Positions 28,179-36,846 of a stretch of DNA of 64,000 nt are shown in pieces. How positions within the stretch are numbered: the stretch's first letter is position 1; each line of letters begins with the position of its first letter. The position numbers were made by a program, and so were the translations under genes. The notes under the pieces are model-generated. The model was not told the origin of the DNA. It saw nothing but the letters and a program-made list of their open reading frames with translations, and searched no databases. The stretch lies in assembly GCF_001305595.1 (NCBI RefSeq), contig NZ_CP012406.1, positions 186,001 to 250,000 on the forward strand, read 5' to 3'. This DNA is from Azospirillum thiophilum (lineage in GTDB: Bacteria; Pseudomonadota; Alphaproteobacteria; Azospirillales; Azospirillaceae).

Positions 28179-28600
28179 CAGCCCCGCAGGTTGTCCCGAC
28201 CAAAGACGCGGTCGGAGGCCACGACCTCGATCCCGTCGGCCGTCGCCGCCGGCGCGGTGGTGCCGCCGACGTCGAGCCGGACGGTGCCGCCGGCGATGTC
28301 GCGCAGGGTCCGCATGGCGGCCTGATAGTCGGCGGTCACCTTCTCGGGCGCCATGTCGATGAACAGGGCCGCATAGGTCAGGCGCGCGGCCACGTCGGTC
28401 AGCAGCGTCGGAACCTGTTCCAGCGGCAGGGCGTAGCGGCCGGACAGATGCCCGTCGATGACGCTGTCGGCCGACGTGATCGCCTGGTCGAGCACAGTGT
28501 CGACGATGGCGTCCTGATAGGGCGCCTCGCGGTCGGTCAGCTCGCGGAGCTTGGCTTCGGTGTAACGGGCGATCAGGACGGGCTTGGTGACGTAGGACAT
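28175..28600 (-). CDS. Mu gp36-like protein (DUF1320)
   Basis: A 141-residue protein with the DUF1320 pattern: N-terminal YVTKPVLIARYTEAKLRELT, a conserved HLSGRYALPLEQVPTLLTDV block and the helical RLTYAALFID region. In Mu this gene follows the major capsid and gp35, as here. It is believed to act in head completion or as an adaptor. Confidence 0.88.
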   Translation of the reverse strand: MSYVTKPVLIARYTEAKLRELTDREAPYQDAIVDTVLDQAITSADSVIDGHLSGRYALPLEQVPTLLTDVAARLTYAALFIDMAPEKVTADYQAAMRTLRDIAGGTVRLDVGGTTAPAATADGIEVVASDRVFGRDNLRGW

Positions 28601-28615
28601 GCCGGGCTCGCAGGA

Positions 28616-28626
28616 TGGTTTGACGT
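28616..28626 (+). repeat. Intergenic copy of the terminal transposase-site motif
   Basis: An exact TGGTTTGACGT in the 71-bp gap between the gp35-like and gp36-like genes, 15 bp upstream of the latter's start. It is the only internal copy that lies wholly outside coding sequence. Confidence 0.7.
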
Positions 28627-28671
28627 CGGAGCCGATCGGGGCGGGGGCCGGATGACCCGCCGCCCCGCCGG

Positions 28672-28914
28672 TCAGGCGCCGGCGCCGGTCGGTTTGGCCC
28701 GCCCGGCCTTGGTCTGGGGAACCTTGTCGGCGCCCTCCTCAGCGGCCTCCGGATCGGCCTCCATGACGATCAGGTTCCGTTCCGCCTTCAGCACCTTCAC
28801 CTCGTCTTCGGTGAAGGTGCCGGCGCGGTGGCGAACCTCGGCCGGCGGGTGATGCAGGCCGCAGCGGCGGAAGCCTTCGGCCGGGCGGGCGGCGATCAGC
28901 AGGTCTTTTTCCAT
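28672..28914 (-). CDS. Mu gp35-like protein (FluMu/HI1506-type N-terminal domain)
   Basis: An 80-residue protein. The segment EGFRRCGLHHPPAEVRHRAG, followed by FTEDEVKVLKAERNLIVMEA, is the pattern of the short gp35 domain found after gpT in Mu-like phages. The C-terminus is a low-complexity acidic then basic tail. It lies 15 bp downstream of the capsid gene. Confidence 0.78.
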   Translation of the reverse strand: MEKDLLIAARPAEGFRRCGLHHPPAEVRHRAGTFTEDEVKVLKAERNLIVMEADPEAAEEGADKVPQTKAGRAKPTGAGA

Positions 28915-28929
28915 GCTCGGTTACTCCGG

Positions 28930-29823
28930 TCAGGCGAGCCAGGGCACGACGACGAGCTGGGCAGTGCCCTTCCACTCGTTGTCCTCGCCGTTGGCCTTGC
29001 GCTGGTTTTCGAGGATCTGACGGCCTTTGCCCTCCAGCGCCGGCGGCACGACCAGATGGGTGGGGTTGATGCCCAGCGGGTCGCCATGGTCGCGCTTGAA
29101 CGTCTGCATGGCGCCACGGCTCGCGGCGTAGTTGTCATGGGTCAGGTCCGCCTTCGATCCGAAGGCCAACTGCCAGAAGCCGAAGCCGACGTTGGCGCGG
29201 CCGTCGACGCCGTACACGTACTTCTTCTGGTCGAACACCACCTGGTTGGTCGGTGCGTCCATCCGCTTGAAGTCGAAGGAGCGTCGCTTCTGGTAGACCA
29301 CCGGCTTGATCATCCGGCTGAGGTCCATCAGGAACCACGGCTGTCCGCTGCCGGACTGGACGTTGGACACCGACACCGTGCTGCCGTCTTCGGCGATGAC
29401 CGGATGGTCGGTGTCGAAGAAATACTGGCCGTCGTAACAGGCGGTGCTGAAGCCGGTCTTCAGGAACGGGAACACCAGCCGGTCGGGGAAGGACGCGGTC
29501 TGACGCCCCATCTCGCCGAACATCGGCGCATAGATGCCGAATTTGTCGTCGTCGATGTCGTCGCGTTCGACGCCGACGGTCAGTTCCCACGACTTGTTGC
29601 GGATGGTGTAGCCGGCGGCTTCCAGGTTGTGGACGACGCGCGGGCCGATCCATTCGCGGAAGCCGGGGATATCCTTCATCCAGCCATAGTTTTCCGCCGA
29701 CGTGGTCGACGGCGTTTCCATCGCGACCATGTTCCATTGGGATTGGACGCTGCCGAACCCCTGCTGGAAGGAGGCCTGGAAGCCGGTGTAGAGGGCAAGC
29801 AGACTTGCCGGGGTGATGAGCAT
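28930..29823 (-). CDS. Major capsid protein (Mu gpT family)
   Basis: A 297-residue head subunit. Typical gpT segments are present: GFQASFQQGFGSVQSQWNMV near the start, GWMKDIPGFREWIGPRVVHN, the conserved YTIRNKSWELTVGVERDDID, and C-terminal LVVPPALEGKGRQILENQRK. Length is normal for the family. It lies between the decoration protein and gp35, in Mu order. Confidence 0.93.
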   Translation of the reverse strand: MLITPASLLALYTGFQASFQQGFGSVQSQWNMVAMETPSTTSAENYGWMKDIPGFREWIGPRVVHNLEAAGYTIRNKSWELTVGVERDDIDDDKFGIYAPMFGEMGRQTASFPDRLVFPFLKTGFSTACYDGQYFFDTDHPVIAEDGSTVSVSNVQSGSGQPWFLMDLSRMIKPVVYQKRRSFDFKRMDAPTNQVVFDQKKYVYGVDGRANVGFGFWQLAFGSKADLTHDNYAASRGAMQTFKRDHGDPLGINPTHLVVPPALEGKGRQILENQRKANGEDNEWKGTAQLVVVPWLA

Positions 29824-29834
29824 GGGCGGTTTCC

Positions 29835-30248
29835 TTAGAACTCGACCCAGACGCCCAGGGCGTCCACGTCGCGGATGATGCCGGCTTTCGGCCGGGCGGC
29901 CGAGTTGTCGGTCTTGGCGACCGTCTGATCGTCGACCGCGTAGCAGGGCTTGCCGTAGTCGGCGATCGTGATGGCGTCGGTGCTGGTCGAGTTGGCGAAG
30001 CGGAAGGTGCCGCGGTCGATGCGCACCTTGTCCGGCAGGGTGGAGCCGGCCGCCGTGGAAGCGCGGTGCGCGGCACGGCCGAGCACGGTCAGCGTGTTGG
30101 TCGCCGCCGCCGGCACGGCAGCGCCGGCGGCGTTCTGCGCGACCATGGAGCCGGCGAAGATGGTGGTGGACGCCGCGAGGTCACGTTCCAGGTGCGTGAA
30201 GCCGCCGGAGCGTTCGGGCGTGTTGCGGTCGTTGGTCAGGGCGGCCAT
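29835..30248 (-). CDS. Capsid decoration-like protein
   Basis: A 137-residue protein between the protease/scaffold and the major capsid genes, the usual site of a head-stabilising protein. The middle reads like a beta-tulip cement protein (TIFAGSMVAQNAAGAAVPA, ITIADYGKPCYAVDDQTVAK, AGIIRDVDALGVWVEF). The identification is by position and this pattern, not by a named catalytic motif. Confidence 0.7.
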   Translation of the reverse strand: MAALTNDRNTPERSGGFTHLERDLAASTTIFAGSMVAQNAAGAAVPAAATNTLTVLGRAAHRASTAAGSTLPDKVRIDRGTFRFANSTSTDAITIADYGKPCYAVDDQTVAKTDNSAARPKAGIIRDVDALGVWVEF

Positions 30249-30251
30249 CGC

Positions 30252-30887
30252 CTAGCCTTCCTTGCCGGGCTGCGCGCCCAGCGACTTCTTGTAGGCGTCC
30301 TCCGACAGCCCCATGGCGGCGCAGACCGCCTTCTGTTCGGCCGTCAGCCCGCCGCCGGCCGGCGCACCGCCGCCCAGCTGCTCGCCCGCCTTCAGCACCG
30401 GAACCGCGGTGGCGACCAGACGATCGAACATCGGCTTGTTGGCCGATGCCAGGGCGACCAGCTCGCCGCGCTGGGCCGGGACGAACTTGCCCGCGGCGAT
30501 GGCCGCGTCGACTTCGACCGTCAGCTTGTCGCCTTCCAGCGCCTGCAGGCGACTGGACAGGGTGGCGACCTGCGTTTCCAGCAGGGTGGCCGCCGACGCG
30601 TTCGCCTTCAGCGTGGTGACCGCGGTGGCGATTTCCGTCGGCGTGGCGGTCTCGGCCAGGCCGGCGGCCGAGGCGATCGCCTTGACCTGCCCGGCGGTGG
30701 CCTTCAGCGACGCGACGGCGGTGACGACCTGCTCGGCCGTGGCGCCGGCATCGACGCCGGCGGCGGCACAGAGCGCGGTTGTGGTGGCGGTGGCCTTCAG
30801 GCCGGTAACCGCCGCGACAGCGGTCGTCTGGTCGGCGGTCTTGGGCAGGCCAAGCGCCTCCAGCACCGCGGCGAGGATCGGATCCAT
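30252..30887 (-). CDS. Scaffold protein from an internal start (Mu gpZ equivalent)
   Basis: In Mu, the scaffold gpZ is translated from an in-frame start inside the protease gene. Here an in-frame ATG at 30887 begins MDPILAAVLEALGLPKTADQ, at the point where the protease domain ends, and GGAA lies about seven bases upstream. The product would be 211 residues of mostly helical, Ala-rich sequence. Confidence 0.55.
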   Translation of the reverse strand: MDPILAAVLEALGLPKTADQTTAVAAVTGLKATATTTALCAAAGVDAGATAEQVVTAVASLKATAGQVKAIASAAGLAETATPTEIATAVTTLKANASAATLLETQVATLSSRLQALEGDKLTVEVDAAIAAGKFVPAQRGELVALASANKPMFDRLVATAVPVLKAGEQLGGGAPAGGGLTAEQKAVCAAMGLSEDAYKKSLGAQPGKEG

Positions 30888-31445
30888 GGATGTTCCGTGT
30901 TGGTGAGCAAGTGCGGGGAGGTCGGACAGCGCCGGCCGGTTGGTCAGGCCGGCGCCGATGATGCGGGTGACCTGACGGTCCTGCGTGTGCCGGAAGGACG
31001 GCGAGATGAACCGGTACTCCTTGGCGGCGATGGCGCGGGCGCCGGCCTCGGTCCATTCGACGTCGGCCTGGATGCCGTCGGCCGTGACCTGCAGGCCGGT
31101 GATCCAGCCGGACGCCGGCGCGGCACCACCCTTCGGGGCGGCAAGGTCGGCGGCATGGTCGTAGTCGATGGCGAGCAGCCCATGCGGGGCCGTCGCCAGC
31201 GAGGCGGCGACCACGGCCGCCGCGTCCTTGACCGTCCAGGGCTCCCGTCCGTCGTTCGGCGTGACGGTGCCGACCGGCAGCAGCCGGATGCGGCGGGGCG
31301 CCACGCCGTCCGCCGTGGTCAGGTCGGCGAAGAAGGCGCAGGTGGCGACCGCTTCGCCGGCCGGGCCGGTGGCGCAAAGGACCGGCGCCGGCACTTCACG
31401 GGTGCCGGCGCCATGGGGCGGGATCGGGGATCGCTGGATCGTCAT
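30252..31445 (-). CDS. Prohead protease with C-terminal scaffold (Mu gpI)
   Basis: A 397-residue protein. The N-terminal half matches the Mu gpI protease (IRLLPVGTVTPNDGREPW, LLAIDYDHAADLAAPKGGAA, ADVEWTEAGARAIAAKEYRF, followed by FISPSFRH). The C-terminal half is an Ala/Thr-rich coiled scaffold. The gene starts after a 352-bp gap following gpF. It should cleave itself and the scaffold during capsid maturation. Confidence 0.88.
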   Translation of the reverse strand: MTIQRSPIPPHGAGTREVPAPVLCATGPAGEAVATCAFFADLTTADGVAPRRIRLLPVGTVTPNDGREPWTVKDAAAVVAASLATAPHGLLAIDYDHAADLAAPKGGAAPASGWITGLQVTADGIQADVEWTEAGARAIAAKEYRFISPSFRHTQDRQVTRIIGAGLTNRPALSDLPALAHQHGTSMDPILAAVLEALGLPKTADQTTAVAAVTGLKATATTTALCAAAGVDAGATAEQVVTAVASLKATAGQVKAIASAAGLAETATPTEIATAVTTLKANASAATLLETQVATLSSRLQALEGDKLTVEVDAAIAAGKFVPAQRGELVALASANKPMFDRLVATAVPVLKAGEQLGGGAPAGGGLTAEQKAVCAAMGLSEDAYKKSLGAQPGKEG

Positions 31446-31797
31446 GCCGTCATTCTGACGGGGATGACGGAAGGATGAACCGGGGCGAGTTGCGAGGGGG
31501 TTTCGGTCGATTTCGAGGGCGGCGGCGTCCATGCGCGGCACCCCTTTCGATCCGATGGTGCCGCGCCGGCCGTTTAAACAGGTTTTTAAACCGGTCCGGG
31601 GGTCCGCCGCCGTCGTCGTGCGTCGGATGCCGGCAAAGCGCACCAGCGGCGATCTGGCGGGCTTCCCCTCTCGTCCCCGTCAGCCTATATTCTGAGGGAG
31701 CCGCCGGACGACCGGGCAAACAGCGCAGCCGGCTCGCCGATCCCGCCCTGGCAGCGGGCACGGAATACGGAGGGGGTGGCGTCCTCCCCGGCGGCTC
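31446..31797. other. 352-bp gap between gpF and gpI genes
   Basis: The only long non-coding stretch in the head module. The minus-strand open frame here is Arg/Pro-rich and reads like a shadow. An AT-rich imperfect inverted repeat stands out at about 31571-31595 (CCGTTTAAACAGG, then TTTTTAAACCGG), together with a TATATTCTG patch near 31685. It may hold a terminator, an internal late promoter or a small RNA; nothing decides between these. Confidence 0.5.
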
Positions 31798-33099
31798 TCA
31801 GATCGCCCCGTCGATCAGTTCGAATGTACCGGGATCCCGCAAAGCCCGTGGATCAACTAGATAAGCGGTGTGCAGAGGGTTGGTCACAACACGGATGCGG
31901 GTTCCTTCGGTGGTCCGCCCTTTACGGCTTACGTCGACGTGAATCACGAGTTTGCCAGTGGGCTTCGCCCCGCCCGGCGCCGCATCGAACACATAGACCA
32001 AATGATCCTGGTTGCGATCCCACAAGATGGCGCTTGGATTGGCGAGATGAGACGGAAGTCGACGCATGGCATCATGCGGGATCATGATCCCATCCAACTC
32101 GTGAGCCTTACGCTGGGCATGCTGCAAATCCCTGTCGTTGACAGTTATCGCCGCACTTTCCGGAACGATCCCCTTCGCTTCCAGATTGTTCAGTACCTTG
32201 TGAGACAGCATTCCAACGACGCGGACTTCTCCCTTGGGACGGTTGAAGTCGATGCCGTCATACCAAGTAGCGAAGCTGTCGGCGAGTGGACCCGCCCAGC
32301 GTTGCGGGTTGAAGGCGGCGACTGCCATATCCGGCGGCAGGACCGCGGCCTTCTCCATCAACTGTCGTGCCGCTTCCGCTTCGCGCGCCGCCTTGCCCTT
32401 GTGGTAGCCGAAGCCGGGATCGACGCCGGCGGGCACCTCCACCGTCTCGCCGGTGCGGTTGTTCACCCACGGCCGCGGGTCGAGCGGCGGCGGTGTGGCG
32501 GTCTCGGTCCAGCCGTTGCGTTCCAGATCCTTCGCCGACAGTTGCTGCAGGGTGCAGCGGCAGCCCCAGCCGCAGGGCGGGCTGTGGGTGTCCCACCAGG
32601 GATGTCCGACCTTCAGGATCGTACCGTTCCAGGCGAGATGTTCGGGCCGCGTCCTCTCGTCCTTGACGGCGACATAGCGGAGATAGGGCCGCGCAGGCGC
32701 CAGCCGTTCGATCCGCTCCCATTGGCCGGCGGCCATGGACATGCGGACATTGGTGTCGAAGATCGTCTTCAGCCGGCGCGGGCTGCCCAGCTGCACCACC
32801 TGCTCCTCACCGGTCAGCGGATCGGTGTCGATCGCCTTGCCCCACCAGCCGCGGGCCTGCAGCAGCGGCTCCAGCCCCTTGCGCCACTGGTCGAAGGACT
32901 GCCCGTCATTCAGCGCCGCCACCAACGATCGGTGGACGTCGGCCAGCAGGTCGACCTCCATCATCTTGGCGACGGTGAAGGCGACGGCATGCTCTTCCTG
33001 CCAGACGTCCTTCCAGCTGAAGCCGACCCGGTAGCCCTTGGCTTCCAGGAAGCGGATCGCCTGTTCGGGGGGAAGGGGGGTAAGGGTCGGAACGGCCAT
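31798..33099 (-). CDS. Head morphogenesis protein gpF with C-terminal PBECR-type nuclease-like domain
   Basis: A 433-residue protein. Residues 1-280 are the Mu gpF/SPP1 gp7 minor head domain, with the family hallmarks FDTNVRMSMAAGQWERI, YVAVKDERTRPEHLAWNGT and WDTHSPPCGWGCRCTLQQLS. Residues about 290-425 (MLSHKVLNNLEAKGIVPESA, VNDRDLQHAQRKAHELDGI, LPSHLANPSAILWDRNQDH, KLVIHVDVSRKGRTT) resemble the phage-Barnase-EndoU-ColicinE5-RelE-like (PBECR) nuclease domains known at the end of such proteins. The DNA for this tail has lower GC than the head part. It may be an injected RNase toxin, which is an inference. Confidence 0.85.
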   Translation of the reverse strand: MAVPTLTPLPPEQAIRFLEAKGYRVGFSWKDVWQEEHAVAFTVAKMMEVDLLADVHRSLVAALNDGQSFDQWRKGLEPLLQARGWWGKAIDTDPLTGEEQVVQLGSPRRLKTIFDTNVRMSMAAGQWERIERLAPARPYLRYVAVKDERTRPEHLAWNGTILKVGHPWWDTHSPPCGWGCRCTLQQLSAKDLERNGWTETATPPPLDPRPWVNNRTGETVEVPAGVDPGFGYHKGKAAREAEAARQLMEKAAVLPPDMAVAAFNPQRWAGPLADSFATWYDGIDFNRPKGEVRVVGMLSHKVLNNLEAKGIVPESAAITVNDRDLQHAQRKAHELDGIMIPHDAMRRLPSHLANPSAILWDRNQDHLVYVFDAAPGGAKPTGKLVIHVDVSRKGRTTEGTRIRVVTNPLHTAYLVDPRALRDPGTFELIDGAI

Positions 33100-33101
33100 G
33101 G

Positions 33102-34682
33102 CTAGTCGACCGCTCCCACCCGCGCCGCCACACGGGCCATGAACTGTCCGCGGGCCAGACTCTCGCGCAATGCGCCGGTATGGTCGTCGGCGGCGGCTGC
33201 GACCAAGCGGGACACGAAGTCTTCAGCACTGGTCGCGTCCTTGACCGCCGACAGGACGGCGGTGACCAGCGGTGCGGCCATCGGTTGCCAGTCGCCCAGC
33301 ATTTCGTCTACCAGACCGTCCACGGCATCGCCCTGCCCGGCCGGCTGTTGAGAGGTCAAGGCCGGGGCATCGGCAGTCACCGCCCGATCAGGCGGCGGCG
33401 CAGACGCGGCGGGCAGCGCCGGCTTGGCCAGCAGTTCGTCCGTCTCGTCGGGATCCGCGAAGCCGAACTTGTCGCGCACTTCCGACATGCTGACCCTCAG
33501 CCCCAGCGGCACCAGCTCCTTCAGCGCCGACAGCTGCAACGTCAGATCATCCTGCGCCGGCCGGCCGATCCGGATGGTCGGATAGGCGGGGCGCGGCCCC
33601 ATGTTGAGCGAGACCATCGGCACGACCAGGTCACGCTTCAGCGTCACCGCCAGTTGGCGGGCGTCGGCGCGCTCGATGTCTTCCTGAACCTGCCGGTGTT
33701 CCTGCCCGACCGCATGGCCGCCGGCGATCGCGTCGGTGGTCGCGGTCTGGCCCAGCACCAGCTTGCTGGTCTGCCGTTCGAAGAACTCGACCAGTCCCTG
33801 GAAGACGGCGGCGTTGGCGGCGCCCTTGCTGGCCTCGATGAACTCCAGCTGCATGCTGGCCGGGATGATGGCTGCGGCATCCGAGGCGATGTTGCGCACC
33901 GCCCGGAGCAGGGCGGCATGATCCGCCTTCGACGCCTCCCGACCATACTTGCCGACGCGGATCGGCTGGCCGTAGGTCTCGACGAAGGACAGCCAGTCCT
34001 TGGTCCCGAAGGCAGTGAACAGCCACGCCCAACAGGCCGGCCGCGCCAAGCCGCCGCGGATCGGGATCCCGGACTTCGTCTTGGGCCGGTGGACGATGTA
34101 CTTGAAGGGGTCGAGGTCGACGCCGTCGACGGCGCCGCCGTCGCGCAGGCGCAGGGTGGTGCCGTCGATCCGGTCGAAGACGAACCACCGCGGGTCGCGC
34201 CAGATGATCCGCGCCGGCATCCATTGGCGGCCGGAGGTGTTCCAGACGATTTCGGCGACGCTGAAGCCCTTGCCGATGCCGTCGAGCAGGTCATAGAGGA
34301 TGTCGGCGAAGGCGTCGTCGGCGATCGCCAGCCGCACCAGGTCGGCGGCCTCGACGTCGTCCGGCTGGTCGCTGGCGGCCTCGACCGTCACGTCCAATTG
34401 GGAGACGGACAGGCGGCGCGTGCCCATCACCGAGCGGTAGTGGATGAACTTCTCCTCGATGTCCTCGGCGAGGGCCAGATAGGCGCTCGGATCGCCCTGT
34501 TCGGCCGACAGCAGGATCGAGCCCAGCTCGCGCGGCGTCAGTCCCTGCGATGGATGGTCGGCCAGCACTTGGCGCACGCCGGTCACGGTGGGACCGGACA
34601 GCTCTTCGGTCAGCACCTCGCGGACGATGGGCTTGCCGGTGTTCGGGTCGAGGATCGGAGAGGTCACGCGGATCGCTGGCAT
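33102..34682 (-). CDS. Portal protein (DUF935, Mu gp29)
   Basis: A 526-residue portal subunit that forms the ring through which DNA enters and leaves the head. DUF935 segments are plain: GLTPRELGSILLSAEQGDP, IEEKFIHYRSVMGTRRLSVS, YDLLDGIGKGFSVAEIVW, PRWFVFDRIDGTTLRLRDG and GTKDWLSFVETYGQPIRVGK. The start at 34682 (MPAIRVTSPILDP) is eight bases after the terminase stop; longer readings overlap the terminase gene. Confidence 0.92.
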   Translation of the reverse strand: MPAIRVTSPILDPNTGKPIVREVLTEELSGPTVTGVRQVLADHPSQGLTPRELGSILLSAEQGDPSAYLALAEDIEEKFIHYRSVMGTRRLSVSQLDVTVEAASDQPDDVEAADLVRLAIADDAFADILYDLLDGIGKGFSVAEIVWNTSGRQWMPARIIWRDPRWFVFDRIDGTTLRLRDGGAVDGVDLDPFKYIVHRPKTKSGIPIRGGLARPACWAWLFTAFGTKDWLSFVETYGQPIRVGKYGREASKADHAALLRAVRNIASDAAAIIPASMQLEFIEASKGAANAAVFQGLVEFFERQTSKLVLGQTATTDAIAGGHAVGQEHRQVQEDIERADARQLAVTLKRDLVVPMVSLNMGPRPAYPTIRIGRPAQDDLTLQLSALKELVPLGLRVSMSEVRDKFGFADPDETDELLAKPALPAASAPPPDRAVTADAPALTSQQPAGQGDAVDGLVDEMLGDWQPMAAPLVTAVLSAVKDATSAEDFVSRLVAAAADDHTGALRESLARGQFMARVAARVGAVD

Positions 34683-34690
34683 GGGTCGCC

Positions 34691-36298
34691 TCAGTAGCCG
34701 CCGGCGCCGAACAGGCCGCCGCGGTCGTCGTCGTCGATGAAGTCCGGCAGGTCGCGGCGCTTGTTGGCCTCGGCCGTCCGGGCTGGCGTGTAGTCGTACT
34801 CGGCCGTGGGCAGCCGGCTGGCGTAATGGGCCAGGACGGCGGCAATGGCGGCGTCGCCATGGCGCTTGTTGCCGTCGGCCCCGGTGGTGCGGGCCTGCTG
34901 GCGCTTCAGCTGGGCCACGCCGTCGCGCATCTCCAGCTGACCGAAGTCGACCAGCACGTCGGCATCTTTGGGCAGCAGCAGTGACGCGCCTTCCAGGGCG
35001 GCCTTGAACGGCGGCATGTTGACCCGATACCACTCGGTCGAGAACTTCACCTCCTCGATCCGCGCGGCGCCGAACAGCTGGCGCATTCGCTCGGCCAAGC
35101 TGGCGCCGTTGCCGCCGGCGTCGATCGCGCCCTTCACGAAGCGCGGCAGGCGTTCGAGGATGAAGCGGACGATCAGCTTCTGTTCCTCGTCGGGAACGTT
35201 GCGCAGTTCCATGAGGAAGGCCGCGCGAAGGGTCAGGTCGGACATGATCTGCGCCGGCATGCCGACGGAGGCGTCACGGAGACGCGCATAGTCGTGGCCG
35301 TACACCGACATGCGGTCCGGGTCGAGCCGCTTCACAAGCGGCAGCAGGTGCTCATGACACCAGGCGGTGGCGACGGCGGTACGGGCATAGTCCGGCAGGT
35401 CGACGAAGCCCGGCTCGCACTCCCACCGCAAGACCGGGATGTCGGCAGACATGCGGGCCAATACCAGCTCGCGCGGCAGCCAGACGCCGCCCTTGTTCTT
35501 CGGGATGACGTGCAGCTCTTCGTCGGCGGCGTCGCCATAGCTGCCGACGATCTCGGCCCGCCAGGCGGCCTCCTTCTCGGCCGTCCACTCCTCGCCCTTG
35601 ACCAGGCAGATGCGCTTGTAGAGCCCGTCCTTCAGCGCGTCGTCGAAGGTGACGCGCAGCACGGCATAGGGCTTCTTGCCGGCGCGGCAGTCCTCTATCA
35701 ACTGGTTGAAGGGATGGCCTGTGCCGTTGTGGGTGCTGATGACCGCGACCTTGCCGCCCCAGATCAGCAGCGCCATGGCCGACTTCAGCAGCTCCGATAG
35801 ATCGTCGTGGAAGGCGGCCTCGTCGATGATGACGAAGCCCTGCCGGCCGCGCAGGCTGCGCGGGCGCGAGGCCAGGGCGACGATCTCGAAGCCGCTGGCG
35901 AAGGTGATGCGGAACGCCTTGATGCCATCGTCCGACCCGTCGTCGAACACCTCCTCCGATGTGGCCGAACAGGCGCGATCGAACAGCCGCGCCCATGCGC
36001 CGGCCGTGTCGATGAACTCCCGCGCCATGTCCAGGTTGTAGCCGATGTAGAGCGTGTCCATGCCCTTCGCCGATTTCTCTGCGGCAGAGGTCAGGACGGC
36101 GTCGGCGGCGATCGCCCACGTATAGCCGATACGGCGGGACTTCTCGACGACCACGACGGAGGTCAGCGCCGTCGTCTCCAGCAGAGCCTTCTGGTAGACC
36201 AGCAACAGGTCCAACGGCGGACCGCCGTTGTGACCGAGTGAGGGGATCTCGGTCGGCAGGCGCTTGAAGTCATCCTCGACGGCTGGCCGGAGCTTCAT
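34691..36298 (-). CDS. Terminase large subunit (Mu gp28)
   Basis: A 535-residue DNA-packaging motor and nuclease. The ATPase part has the Walker A-like EKSRRIGYT at residues 52-60 and Walker B FVIIDEAAF near 155, followed by the coupling segment VAVISTHNGTGHPFN. The C-terminal nuclease part includes YGHDYARLRDASVG and a conserved acidic residue run near GDAAIAAVLAHYA. The start at 36298 overlaps the gp27 stop (ATGA). Mu-type terminase packages headful DNA with attached host sequence. Confidence 0.93.
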   Translation of the reverse strand: MKLRPAVEDDFKRLPTEIPSLGHNGGPPLDLLLVYQKALLETTALTSVVVVEKSRRIGYTWAIAADAVLTSAAEKSAKGMDTLYIGYNLDMAREFIDTAGAWARLFDRACSATSEEVFDDGSDDGIKAFRITFASGFEIVALASRPRSLRGRQGFVIIDEAAFHDDLSELLKSAMALLIWGGKVAVISTHNGTGHPFNQLIEDCRAGKKPYAVLRVTFDDALKDGLYKRICLVKGEEWTAEKEAAWRAEIVGSYGDAADEELHVIPKNKGGVWLPRELVLARMSADIPVLRWECEPGFVDLPDYARTAVATAWCHEHLLPLVKRLDPDRMSVYGHDYARLRDASVGMPAQIMSDLTLRAAFLMELRNVPDEEQKLIVRFILERLPRFVKGAIDAGGNGASLAERMRQLFGAARIEEVKFSTEWYRVNMPPFKAALEGASLLLPKDADVLVDFGQLEMRDGVAQLKRQQARTTGADGNKRHGDAAIAAVLAHYASRLPTAEYDYTPARTAEANKRRDLPDFIDDDDRGGLFGAGGY

Positions 36299-36846
36299 GA
36301 CGCCTTCCGGATGCCGAGGAAGTCCTTCTTGATGTCGGCGATGGTGTCGGCCGACAGGCCCTTGCGCTTGGCCGTGGCCTCCATGACGGCGATCGCGCGC
36401 TTGTCCGCCTCGGTCTGAAGACGCAGGATCAGCTCGGCGTCGGTCTTGCGGGCCGATGTGAGCTTTTGGATGGAGCTGGTGAGGAACATCACCTGTTCGG
36501 GATCCAGCTTGGCGCCTTCGCCGTCCTCGCCGTTTATCAGGTCGAAGATCAGCGTCTGACACACTTCGATGTTGAGCCGGGCAATCCGCGTGTCGGGTTC
36601 GTCACCAAGTTGGCGTACCAGCCCCTCGGCCATGGCGCGTGACCGACGTAGGCGCTCGCCGACCTTGTCCATGGTTTGCACATAGCGACCGACCGCCGAG
36701 CGCGACACGTCCAGATCGATGCGGCCGGCGATACGAAGTTCCTGCAGCTTGGACAGCAGCTCGTCGATGGTCCATCCGTCTTCCCGCAGGCGACCCAGCT
36801 CTTCGCGGATTTCCTTGGGCAGACGGTCGAGGGTCGAACGCGCCAT
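36295..36846 (-). CDS. Terminase small subunit-like protein (DUF3486, Mu gp27)
   Basis: A 183-residue protein with the DUF3486 pattern: ARSTLDRLPKEIREELGRL at the start, a helix-turn-helix with SRSAVGRYVQTMDKVGERL, and the helical C-terminal half ending in KRKGLSADTIADIKKDFLGI. It lies immediately upstream of the large subunit and probably recognises the packaging site near the phage end. Confidence 0.88.
   Translation of the reverse strand: MARSTLDRLPKEIREELGRLREDGWTIDELLSKLQELRIAGRIDLDVSRSAVGRYVQTMDKVGERLRRSRAMAEGLVRQLGDEPDTRIARLNIEVCQTLIFDLINGEDGEGAKLDPEQVMFLTSSIQKLTSARKTDAELILRLQTEADKRAIAVMEATAKRKGLSADTIADIKKDFLGIRKAS

Noticed and set aside
31450-31761. 103-codon minus-strand frame in the gpF-gpI gap
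   Set aside because: Arg/Pro-rich with no Shine-Dalgarno and no similarity to any phage protein that I know; treated as non-coding.
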